NCBI GenBank assembly: GCA_002702895.1
Contig: PACX01000015.1
Coordinates: forward strand, 67,240-121,089
DNA: 53,850 bases
Reading direction: 5' to 3'
Source: Flavobacteriaceae bacterium
GTDB taxonomy: Bacteria; Bacteroidota; Bacteroidia; Flavobacteriales; Flavobacteriaceae
Notes under the pieces: generated by a model
Seen by the model: the letters and a program-made list of their open reading frames with translations, nothing else
Databases searched by the model: none
What the model was told of the DNA's origin: nothing
Program-made: the position numbers and the translations under genes
Shown here: in pieces, positions 42,880 through 50,488 of the stretch
How the letters are laid out: each line of letters begins with the position of its first letter
Numbering within the stretch: the stretch's first letter is position 1

Positions 42880-43206
42880 GTGGAAAAGTCCGAGCTTATT
42901 ATTTTACAGTTTACTCTTTTGCCAATAATCGCCTGGGTCTTTCTTTGGGGATACGATAAAGTTGAGCATATTTTGTTACACAGATACTTTGAGTGGACCC
43001 TTCGTTTAGAAAGGCCTAAACATCCGCTAATGTACTCCTTTAAAAAACTTTTTAAATGCGTTTCCGTCTTAGATTTTAAAAATTCCCGAAAACACCTAAG
43101 CGACATCAGCAAATCCGGTTTACTAAAGTTTTTAATGGCATATGCAATTGGAGTTGGCCTTGTCCAGCTCGGAACTTACGGATGGCTAAAAGTTACTTCT
43201 TTGTAG
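42880..43206 (+). CDS. Small membrane protein of unknown function
   Basis: I do not recognise this 108-residue protein. It starts at GTG (42880). It has a hydrophobic N-terminal segment (about 6-24, LIILQFTLLPIIAWVFLWGY) and a basic aromatic-rich middle (RYFEWTLRLERPKHP). A second hydrophobic segment is near the end (about 86-104, FLMAYAIGVGLVQLGTYGWL). No Cys or His cluster is present. It lies between the tRNA-Cys terminator and a tRNA-like fragment. Base use is similar to neighbours. It is probably real because of the clean membrane topology, but no homologue is known to me. Confidence 0.5.
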   Translation: MEKSELIILQFTLLPIIAWVFLWGYDKVEHILLHRYFEWTLRLERPKHPLMYSFKKLFKCVSVLDFKNSRKHLSDISKSGLLKFLMAYAIGVGLVQLGTYGWLKVTSL

Positions 43207-43236
43207 GGGCGTTTATATGATTTAGGATTGTTTTAG

Positions 43237-43258
43237 TCCTGCCACCCCGACTAAGACT
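43237..43258 (+). other. Possible tRNA 3'-end fragment (tRNA-Pro-like)
   Basis: The bases CCTGCCACCCCGA, preceded by AGT, resemble the T-stem 3' strand, acceptor 3' strand and discriminator A of a bacterial tRNA-Pro, whose acceptor would be CGGGGTG/CACCCCG. No matching 5' half occurs in the 90 bases upstream, and the T loop is altered. It is followed a few bases later by a terminator-like hairpin, as a tRNA gene would be. It may be a decayed tRNA or the tail left by tRNA-targeted integration, or chance. Confidence 0.3.
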
Positions 43259-43264
43259 AATTAC

Positions 43265-43299
43265 AAACCTTTGATTTTCAATACTTTAAAGGTTTTTTT
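43265..43299 (+). terminator. Intrinsic terminator downstream of the tRNA-like fragment
   Basis: An AAACCTTT / AAAGGTTT stem encloses a loop of about 15 bases and is followed by a T-run. It could end transcription of the small membrane-protein gene. The remaining bases to 43402 hold nothing I can name. Confidence 0.6.
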
Positions 43300-43402
43300 A
43301 TAAAATATTTTTAATTTGTTCCCCATATAGTTCCCGTTACAGAGTTAATTAAGAGTTAAAAGAACACGAGTTTGGTGGGGTTTAGATTCAGGAAATCCAC
43401 CC

Positions 43403-44035
43403 TTAGACCATTCCTTTAAAAAGAAGAAAAACACCGCAAATTAAAATAAATAGATTTACAACAATTTTTATAATTTTAATTACATTATCAGTAAGTCTGT
43501 TTTTGAGCTGCTGCGCTAAATAAATCTTTCCAAGATCAACACAAAAATATGTTGCTACAATAACAACAAAAAAGAGGGTTATTTTATATTTCTCCATATC
43601 GAATTGTGGTCCAAAATAAAGTATAATACCAACCCAATAAAACAAAACCACAACGTTAATAATGTTTAAAAGAAATCCTTTTGTGGCTAATTTTAAAAAA
43701 TTTGGCGCATCGTCTATGTTTGCTCCTTCTTTTTCTTCTTTCTTGTTTTTTTCCTGTAAAATTTTAATCAAACTAACGCCTCCATAAGTAGCAAGCAACA
43801 CTCCTCCTAAAAAATACCACGCGCTTGTGTTTTCTTCAATTGAGCTTAAAAGGCTGCTGGTTCCAAAAAAGGCTATGCCAAAAAAAACAATGTCAGAAAA
43901 AACAACCCCAATGTCAAGAAAAATTGCAGCTCTAACCCCTTTGCTAATGCTGGTTTCTAAAACAGTAAAAAAAACAGGGCCTATAGTAAAAGCAAGAACA
44001 ACGCCTATAGGGATAGCTGGTATATATTCAAACAT
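43403..44035 (-). CDS. LysE/RhtB-family amino-acid exporter
   Basis: A 210-residue inner-membrane protein with six hydrophobic segments. The family opening AIPIGVVLAFTIGPVFFTVL (about 6-25) has the conserved Gly-Pro in helix one. A charged loop lies near 92-112 (QEKNKKEEKEGAN), and the central FLLNIINVVVLFYWVGI resembles the N-P-K-A region of LysE. The substrate cannot be told. It starts 20 bases after rnr and probably shares its transcript. Confidence 0.85.
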   Translation of the reverse strand: MFEYIPAIPIGVVLAFTIGPVFFTVLETSISKGVRAAIFLDIGVVFSDIVFFGIAFFGTSSLLSSIEENTSAWYFLGGVLLATYGGVSLIKILQEKNKKEEKEGANIDDAPNFLKLATKGFLLNIINVVVLFYWVGIILYFGPQFDMEKYKITLFFVVIVATYFCVDLGKIYLAQQLKNRLTDNVIKIIKIVVNLFILICGVFLLFKGMV

Positions 44036-44055
44036 GATTTTATATAATTATAAAT

Positions 44056-46176
44056 TTAAAGCTTTTCAACTAACAACAGGTCGATTCTTTTTTTTTGTTC
44101 ATCAACACCTTTTATTTTAATTAACACTTCGTCTCCCAGGCGGTATTCTTCTTTTGTGTGTCTTCCCTGCATTAAATACTCTTTTTCTTTAAAAACAAAA
44201 AAATCATTTGGTATGTTTTTAACTTTAATAAACCCTTCGCATTTGTTTTTGTTTATTTCTACAAACAGTCCTCTTTCCATAATTCCTGAGATTGTTCCTG
44301 TATATTGTTTGTTTATTTTGGAGGAGATGTATTTAACCTGCATAAATTTGATCGAACTTCTTTCTGCTTTTGTTGCCAATCTCTCTCTTTCTGAAAGATA
44401 AAAACACCTATCTTCTAAATCGTTGTTGTTTGGTGTTTTGTTTTGTAATATCCCCTGAAGATTTCTGTGTACAATTACGTCGGGATATCTTCTAATAGGA
44501 GAGGTAAAGTGTGTATATTTTTGAAAAGAAAGGCCAAAGTGACCAATGTTTTGTGTGCTATATTTTGCCTTACTCATGCTTCTTATAACCAACGTGTCTA
44601 TAAAGTTTTTTTCTGGGGTTTGGTTAATTTCTAAAAGAAGATTGTTTATGTTTTTGTGAATAGTTTTTCTGTTTTCAAAACTATATCTGTAGCCTAATTT
44701 TTTTATTATTCTTTCTAAGGCAATTAATTTGTCGTCGTCTGGAAGGTCGTGAACTCTATAAATGTTTTTTTGTTTTTTTTGTTTTTCAAAAATTTCAGCT
44801 ACTTTTTTATTTGCTAACAACATATATTCCTCAACCAGGTTGTTTGAATCTTTTGATTCTTTAATTTTTGTTTCAACTGGTTCTTTATCCTTGTTTAAAA
44901 CAAACCCTACTTCTTTTTTATTAAATAAAATAGAGCCTTTTGATATTCTTTCTTTTCTTAGTTTTTTGGAAATTTTATCTAATAAAACTATGCAATTTTT
45001 TAAATTATTTTCAACATTGTATTGTTCGCTGGTTAAAGAAATTTCTTTTGGAATTATATTTGTGTTGTTTTCAATTATATATTGCGCCTCTTTATAGCTG
45101 AATCTGTGATTAGATTTTATTACTGTTTTTCCTGCCCAATACTTTACAATCTCTTTTTTTTTATTAAAATAAAAAATTATTGAAAACGTTAATTTTTCTT
45201 CATTTGGTCTTAAAGAACAGAGATTGTTAGATAAAGATTCTGGCAACATAGGGACAACCCTGTCTACCAAATAAACGGATGTTCCTCTTGCGTATGCTTC
45301 TTTGTCTAAATCTGTTCCTTTTTTTAAGAAGTGCGAAACATCTGCAATATGAACCCCTATTTCTACCTGATTCTCTTTATTTTCTATTGATATTGCATCA
45401 TCAAAATCTTTTGCGTCTTCGGGGTCTATAGTTATGGTTGTAATGTTTCTTAAATCTTTTCTTTTTTTAAACTCTTCTTTTGATTGAAGGTTTTGTAAGT
45501 TTTTTGCATCCTCTTTGTGTTTGTTAGAAAACTGATAAGGCAAGCTATATTCTTCTAAAATTGCATGTATTTCATTTTCAACTTCTCCTTGTTTTCCAAT
45601 TACTTTTACAATTTCAGCCTCTGGATATTCTTTTCTCCACCTTTTAAATTCTACTACCACTATTTCATCATCTTTTACCTTTTTGTTATTTATAATCAAA
45701 AACTCTACTTTGTCTTTTTTTCCGGTTGTATAAACAATTATTTTCTTTTTCTCTTTTCTTACTATACCTACAAATCTTTTTTTTCTTCTTTCTTTGATTG
45801 CTGTTATTTTTGCCTCTCTGTTAGTTATCATTTCAAATTCTACCAAGTCGCCATCAAAAGAATTTAATATATTTTTCTCTGAAACATAAATGTCCTTTTC
45901 TGTTTTTTCTTGAATTATATATCCGGATCCTTTGTTTGTTTTATCAAGTATTCCTTCTAATGATTTTGTTTTTTTCAAGAGTTTATAACTTCCTGGATTT
46001 ACTTGCTCAATTTTTTTTGTTTTTTCCAATAGAAAAAGAATTTCTTTTATTTGATTTTTGTCTATCTCATAAGGTAGCTTAGATAATATCTGTCTATAAT
46101 TGAATTTTCTTTTTGGAGAAGAAGCAAAAAAGGAAAATATGTGGTTTTTTGTTATTTTACTATTTCCTTTTTTCAT
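44056..46176 (-). CDS. rnr: Ribonuclease R
   Basis: A processive 3'-5' exoribonuclease that degrades structured RNA. The 706-residue protein has an N-terminal winged-helix region (to about 70) and two cold-shock domains (about 75-225). The RNB catalytic domain follows, with the metal-binding TIDPEDAKDFDDAISIE motif (about 247-263) and the later motif HFTSPIRRYPDVIVHR (about 568-583). The C-terminal S1 domain is about 620-705 (YTGTISGIMERGLFVEI). Length is slightly short but complete. It is the last gene before the AT-rich block, and its coding strand is markedly A/C-rich at third positions. Confidence 0.97.
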   Translation of the reverse strand: MKKGNSKITKNHIFSFFASSPKRKFNYRQILSKLPYEIDKNQIKEILFLLEKTKKIEQVNPGSYKLLKKTKSLEGILDKTNKGSGYIIQEKTEKDIYVSEKNILNSFDGDLVEFEMITNREAKITAIKERRKKRFVGIVRKEKKKIIVYTTGKKDKVEFLIINNKKVKDDEIVVVEFKRWRKEYPEAEIVKVIGKQGEVENEIHAILEEYSLPYQFSNKHKEDAKNLQNLQSKEEFKKRKDLRNITTITIDPEDAKDFDDAISIENKENQVEIGVHIADVSHFLKKGTDLDKEAYARGTSVYLVDRVVPMLPESLSNNLCSLRPNEEKLTFSIIFYFNKKKEIVKYWAGKTVIKSNHRFSYKEAQYIIENNTNIIPKEISLTSEQYNVENNLKNCIVLLDKISKKLRKERISKGSILFNKKEVGFVLNKDKEPVETKIKESKDSNNLVEEYMLLANKKVAEIFEKQKKQKNIYRVHDLPDDDKLIALERIIKKLGYRYSFENRKTIHKNINNLLLEINQTPEKNFIDTLVIRSMSKAKYSTQNIGHFGLSFQKYTHFTSPIRRYPDVIVHRNLQGILQNKTPNNNDLEDRCFYLSERERLATKAERSSIKFMQVKYISSKINKQYTGTISGIMERGLFVEINKNKCEGFIKVKNIPNDFFVFKEKEYLMQGRHTKEEYRLGDEVLIKIKGVDEQKKRIDLLLVEKL

Positions 46177-46584
46177 TTTTTATTTATTCGTCTAAGTTAA
46201 TTTTATTTAATGTAACATTATCTTTTTTTATTATAAACAAACAATAAATTATTATTATTATTTTATATTAATCTTAGAGTATTATAATAGAATGTTAATA
46301 CACATAATAACAATAAAAAACATATATTTTTAAAAAGTATATCAACATGTTTTCAAAACAGAAAGAATTACAAAATATTGGTTTATAAAGATTTATATTT
46401 TTAATAACAGGCTGTTAATTAAAAAAAAGTTAATAAATAAAATAAAATAAACTGTTAATAATTAGAACAAAACTGTTATTAATAGGCTTATAAAAAATGA
46501 TAAAAGAAAACTATTTTTAACAATAGAAAAAAAAGAACATTTATAAACAATTAATAAACAAGTAGTAAACAAAAAATTAACAAA
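46177..46584. other. 408-base gene-free AT-rich block; candidate replication origin
   Basis: No ORF of substance and no RNA gene is seen. The block is extremely AT-rich with many A- or T-runs. It holds repeated motifs: TTATAAACA at 46231-46239 and 46541-46549, and TGTTAATAA at 46453-46461, the reverse of TTATTAACA. All fit TTATnnACA, an AT-shifted form of the DnaA box TTATCCACA. Related TGTTA-type words occur at 46293, 46413 and 46474. Strand composition flips across the block. It separates the divergent genes rnr and rpiB. Origin is favoured by nearby parS sites; a terminus is the alternative. Confidence 0.5.
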
Positions 46585-47013
46585 ATGAAAATTTCTATTG
46601 GCAACGATCATGCAGGAACAGAATTTAAAAATGTAATTAAAAACCATTTAAAAACAAAAAAAATAGATGTAATAAATAATGGTACAGACGACGAACAGAG
46701 CGTTGATTATCCAGAACACATTCACCCAGTTGCAAGTCAGGTTGAAAAAGGAGAAAGCGACTTAGGAATAATCATTTGTGGAAGCGGAAACGGGGCAAAC
46801 ATGACCGCAAATAAACACCAAAAAATAAGATCTGCCTTGTGTTGGAACAAAGAAATAGCAGAACTAGCAAGAACACACAACAACGCAAACGTATTAAGTA
46901 TTCCCGCTAGGTTTGTTTCTATAAAGACAGCCATTGAAATGGTAGATATATTTATTAAAACAGAATTTGAGGGAGGGCGACACCTAACAAGAATAAATAA
47001 AATACCTAAATAA
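46585..47013 (+). CDS. rpiB: Ribose-5-phosphate isomerase B
   Basis: Interconverts ribose 5-phosphate and ribulose 5-phosphate. The 142-residue protein begins with the family opening KISIGNDHAGTEFKN. It has DYPEHIHPVASQV with the active-site His region (about 48-60), the phosphate loop CGSGNGANMTANKH (about 71-84) and the NNANVLSIPARFVS segment (about 104-117). The catalytic Cys of RpiB is at about 71. Third codon positions are rich in A and C, in contrast to + strand genes left of 46 kb. The next gene starts three bases after its stop. Confidence 0.95.
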   Translation: MKISIGNDHAGTEFKNVIKNHLKTKKIDVINNGTDDEQSVDYPEHIHPVASQVEKGESDLGIIICGSGNGANMTANKHQKIRSALCWNKEIAELARTHNNANVLSIPARFVSIKTAIEMVDIFIKTEFEGGRHLTRINKIPK

Positions 47014-47016
47014 CCT

Positions 47017-47466
47017 TTGGAAAAGATAAGCTGGAACAATAAGCTTTGGAATGAACTATCAAGAGAAGAGATAGAAGAGCTTTTTATTTTAAGAGCTAAG
47101 GTTTTTGTTGTAGAACAAAACTGCGCTTACCTAGACATTGATTACCATGACCAAAAAGCAATTCATATTTTAGGAAGAATAAACAACAAAATTATAACCT
47201 ATTCTAGAGCCTTCAACGATGGAGATTTTTATAAAGAAGCATCTTTTGGGAGAGCTTTAGTTGTTAAAAAAATGAGAGGAAAAGGCTTTGGAAATCAGCT
47301 AATAACAGAAACCTTAAGGGTTATGGAGGAAAAATGGAAAAACAAAAAAATTAAGATATCAGCACAAGCTCACCTTTCTCTTTTTTATCAAAACCATGGC
47401 TTTAAACCAAAAGGAGAACAGTACTTAGAAGATGGAATTCCACACGTAGCAATGTATAAAAACTAA
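47017..47466 (+). CDS. ElaA-like GNAT N-acetyltransferase
   Basis: A 149-residue GNAT-fold protein close to E. coli ElaA. It opens with SWNNKLWNELSREEIEELF. RAKVFVVEQNCAYLDIDYHD (about 28-47) is the ElaA hallmark. The acetyl-CoA loop is VVKKMRGKGFGNQLI (about 82-96), and there is a late aromatic FYQNHGFKPKG. The acceptor is unknown. The start is TTG at 47017, three bases after rpiB, chosen because it supplies the conserved N terminus. Together with rpiB it forms a two-gene unit leaving the AT-rich block. Confidence 0.88.
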   Translation: MEKISWNNKLWNELSREEIEELFILRAKVFVVEQNCAYLDIDYHDQKAIHILGRINNKIITYSRAFNDGDFYKEASFGRALVVKKMRGKGFGNQLITETLRVMEEKWKNKKIKISAQAHLSLFYQNHGFKPKGEQYLEDGIPHVAMYKN

Positions 47467-47473
47467 ACTGTCG

Positions 47474-47797
47474 TTAAATTTTTAAAGCTAAGGCTAAAAG
47501 TTTTTTTTTAATTTCCTTGGAAGAGAGAATGTTTTCGGAGCCGTAAATAATAAAAAAAGAACTCCCTTTTAAAAAATTCTTTAAAAAACCCGAAGAACGA
47601 ACCTGCTCTCTCACCCTTCTTTTTATTAAGTTCCTTTTAACAGCAGATGGAAAAAGCTTTTTAGAGACAGCAACCCCAAACTTAATTTCATTGTCTTTAA
47701 AATTATATATTTTTAAAAAAACCCCATCTTCTTTTATTAAAGTCCCCTTTTCAAAAAGGACCTCAATTTTTTCTCTGCTTTTCAACGAACTAATCAT
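47474..47797 (-). CDS. rnpA: Ribonuclease P protein component
   Basis: The protein cofactor of RNase P, which matures tRNA 5' ends. The 107-residue basic protein has the diagnostic KRNLIKRRVREQVR (about 53-66), preceded by GVAVSKKLFPSAV, and a weak N-terminal LKSREKIEVLFEKG. rpmH is not beside it, as in other Bacteroidota. Its start overlaps the stop of the M1 peptidase gene by four bases, so the two are co-translated. In many bacteria rnpA, like mnmG, lies near the replication origin. Confidence 0.95.
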   Translation of the reverse strand: MISSLKSREKIEVLFEKGTLIKEDGVFLKIYNFKDNEIKFGVAVSKKLFPSAVKRNLIKRRVREQVRSSGFLKNFLKGSSFFIIYGSENILSSKEIKKKLLALALKI

Positions 47798-49611
47798 TCT
47801 GTAAACTCAATAACGTTTCCACTTCGATTTATATCAGCAAGCCTTTTTGAAGGATCTATTTCTATTTTAATAACGCTCTTTTTCCCCTCAATAAAAAAGC
47901 GATATTCTGGAGCAACCCAAACCCAAGGGCTCAACTCCACAACAGGGCTGTCAAAAGACTTAGACCCCTGCATTAAGTCTATTGGAATATAATATTTTTT
48001 TACCGTGCCATCATCAAAAGACACGTCGATTTCTAAAGGCATTGGCATGCTTTCGATTCTTTTTAGAGTTACATATCGAGATTCGGCATCAAACAAAGAT
48101 ATTTCATAATCAATTTTGTTTGTCGTTTTTGTCCAGTCGTTTAAATACCACTCAAGCTCTAAATCAGAAACCTTTTCAGCAACTCTTTTAAAATCGTTTG
48201 GGGTGGGGTGCTTAAACTTAAACTCGTTATAATATCTTTTTATTGTTCTAGCCAAATTCTTTTTTCCAATTATATATCCAAGCTGAGACAAAAAAACAGA
48301 ACCTTTGCTGTAAGAAGAGGCGCCATAAGCAAAATTCCAATTCCATCTATCTGAGTGAACTGTTTGTGGCTGCTCTAGATCAATACCAGGGTTTTGAGAC
48401 TGATATTGGTTCAAAGCATAATACCTGTCATAGCTACTTTTGTGTGGGAACTTAGAGCTCTTGTTTAGAACAGCCCCCTCTGCAAGAGACGTAATATATT
48501 CTGTGAACCCCTCATCCATCCAAGGGTGTTTTGCCTCATTGTTTGCAAGAATGTGCTGAAACCAAGCATGAGCAAGCTCATGAGCAGTTACCCCAAAAAG
48601 GCTTGGGTAAGGCCTCATGCCAGTTATCATAGTGCACATAGCATACTCCATGCCTCCATCACCGCCCTGAATAACGGAATATTGGCTCCAAGGATAAGGC
48701 CCAATGTTTTTTTCAAAATAATCAAGAAGACCTAGCGTGTCTCCTTGAAGCTTTTTCCAGTCTTCAATATTAACTGTGGGCTTATAAAAAAAATGAAGAT
48801 CAACCCCAGAACTAGAGGTCATTTTGTCGTGAATATAATCAGGGTCAGCAGCCCAGGCAAAGTCATGAACATTGTTTGCTAGGAATCGCCAGGTTAAGGT
48901 TTTGTTCTTTTTGTTTTTAGGACTCTTTGAGTAGCCGTGACCTACTTCGTCTGGGTTTAAAAGGGTTCCGGTCCCACCAACAACATAGTTTTTGTCAATA
49001 GTAATATTAACGGCATAATTACCCCAAACCCCATGAAACTCTCTGCCAATATATGGGTTTGGATGCCAGCCCTCAAAATCATATTCAGACAGCTTTGGAA
49101 ACCACTGTGTCATTGTTAGATGAACACCCTCTTTATTCATTTTTCCAGATCGCCTAATTTGCAAAGGAACCTGGCCTTTAAAAGCCATCTTAAGCTCTGT
49201 TTTTTCTCCTGGCAAAAGGGGCTTTTTTAAACGAGCCAACAGCACCGTTTCTTTTTCCTCAAAGAAAACACTCTTGCCATCCTGCTTTAATGAGACAACG
49301 TTTAATGCCCCATAATCCTTTTCTTCAAGCGCCAAAATTCTGCCACCAACCCTGCTGTCCGGGTCTTTAATTGTTCTTGACCTAACGTCCATTTGGCTCC
49401 CCGGCCGAAATGCATTAAAAAACAAATGATAATAAACTTTTCTAATTGTGTCAGGAGAGTTGTTTGTATAAACAAGCTTTTGGTCACCCGTAAAAGTAAA
49501 GTCAGACACATCCATTTTTATATCCATGTCATATTCAACGTGTTGTTGCCAGCTAGTTTGAGAAAAAACAAAAAACGGAAAACAAAAAAGAAAGAGTAAA
49601 GAATGTTTCAT
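47794..49611 (-). CDS. Secreted M1-family metallopeptidase
   Basis: A 605-residue exported protein. Signal peptide is 1-17 (FPFFVFSQ). The N-terminal beta domain leads to a gluzincin catalytic domain with GGMEYAMCTMI (about 306-316), the GAMEN-like substrate motif. The zinc site is HELAHAWFQ (about 330-338) with the third ligand in the segment containing WMDEGFTEYI (about 353-362). It likely removes N-terminal residues from peptides outside the cytoplasm. rnpA is coupled to it by a four-base overlap; the MBL-fold hydrolase precedes it by five bases. Confidence 0.92.
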   Translation of the reverse strand: MKHSLLFLFCFPFFVFSQTSWQQHVEYDMDIKMDVSDFTFTGDQKLVYTNNSPDTIRKVYYHLFFNAFRPGSQMDVRSRTIKDPDSRVGGRILALEEKDYGALNVVSLKQDGKSVFFEEKETVLLARLKKPLLPGEKTELKMAFKGQVPLQIRRSGKMNKEGVHLTMTQWFPKLSEYDFEGWHPNPYIGREFHGVWGNYAVNITIDKNYVVGGTGTLLNPDEVGHGYSKSPKNKKNKTLTWRFLANNVHDFAWAADPDYIHDKMTSSSGVDLHFFYKPTVNIEDWKKLQGDTLGLLDYFEKNIGPYPWSQYSVIQGGDGGMEYAMCTMITGMRPYPSLFGVTAHELAHAWFQHILANNEAKHPWMDEGFTEYITSLAEGAVLNKSSKFPHKSSYDRYYALNQYQSQNPGIDLEQPQTVHSDRWNWNFAYGASSYSKGSVFLSQLGYIIGKKNLARTIKRYYNEFKFKHPTPNDFKRVAEKVSDLELEWYLNDWTKTTNKIDYEISLFDAESRYVTLKRIESMPMPLEIDVSFDDGTVKKYYIPIDLMQGSKSFDSPVVELSPWVWVAPEYRFFIEGKKSVIKIEIDPSKRLADINRSGNVIEFTE

Positions 49612-49616
49612 CTAAA

Positions 49617-50477
49617 TCAATTAAAAAGTTCATTAAAAGTAAAAATCTTGTCTAGGCGAACACCTTTTTCTGTGTTTTTTAAAGAAATAATTTCATTATG
49701 AGCATCATGTTCTAAAAACAAATAATAGTTTTTTTCAACAGCGTCTCTAAGGAAACCACTCTTTTCATCCATAGAAACAAGAGGCCTAATATCGTAGCCC
49801 ATTATATAAGGAACAGGAATGTGGCCAACAGTAGGAATAAGGTCTGCCGCAAAAACAAGAGTCTTGTTTTTGTATGAGATCTTAGGAATCATTTGTTGTT
49901 CTGTATGCCCATCAACAAACATAACATCAAACCCCAGTTCTTTTTTATATTCAAACCCTTTGCTGTGTTTAGACACATAAGAAAGCGCCCCCGAGGACTC
50001 AATAGGAGAAAGGTTTTCTTTTAAAAAAGAAGCCTTCTCTCGAACGTTTGGTTTTTTAGCCCAAAGCCAATGACTCTCGTTGCTCCAGTATTTAGCGTTT
50101 TTAAACAAAGGTTTATAAACAGAGCTGTTTTTGTCTTGAACAGTTCCGCCACCACAGTGGTCAAAATGAAGATGTGTGAAAAACACATCTGTAACATCAT
50201 CACAAGAAAACCCTGCTTTGTTTATTGAGGAAACAAGGTCGTCTTCGCCCCATCGATAATAATAACTATAAAACTTCTCAGACTGTTTATCTCCCATTCC
50301 AGCATCAATAAGAAACAGCCTGTTGCCGTTTTCTATAAGCAAACATCTTGTAGCCATATCAATCATGTTGTTTTTATCAGCAGGATTGGTTTTTCTCCAC
50401 AAAGATTTTGGTACAACACCAAACATGGCACCACCATCTAGTTTAAAATTTCCAGCTTCAATAGGATATATTTTCAT
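49617..50477 (-). CDS. MBL-fold metallo-hydrolase
   Basis: A 286-residue metallo-beta-lactamase-fold protein with the two-metal motif THLHFDHCGG (about 108-117). Further ligand His and Asp residues appear in SNESHW, VDGHTEQQM (about 190-198) and FAADLIPTVGH (about 208-218). The layout resembles quorum-quenching lactonases and related hydrolases, but many Bacteroidota carry such genes with unknown substrate. No signal peptide is present, so it is cytoplasmic. It lies in a minus-strand run: permease, this gene, M1 peptidase, rnpA, with short spacers. Confidence 0.88.
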   Translation of the reverse strand: MKIYPIEAGNFKLDGGAMFGVVPKSLWRKTNPADKNNMIDMATRCLLIENGNRLFLIDAGMGDKQSEKFYSYYYRWGEDDLVSSINKAGFSCDDVTDVFFTHLHFDHCGGGTVQDKNSSVYKPLFKNAKYWSNESHWLWAKKPNVREKASFLKENLSPIESSGALSYVSKHSKGFEYKKELGFDVMFVDGHTEQQMIPKISYKNKTLVFAADLIPTVGHIPVPYIMGYDIRPLVSMDEKSGFLRDAVEKNYYLFLEHDAHNEIISLKNTEKGVRLDKIFTFNELFN

Positions 50478-50488
50478 TTATAGATGAA

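Noticed and set aside
46177-46584. dif site / terminus
   Set aside because: I could not align a XerC-XerD arm pair with confidence. The option stays open because of the skew polarity, but parS, mnmG and rnpA nearby favour an origin.
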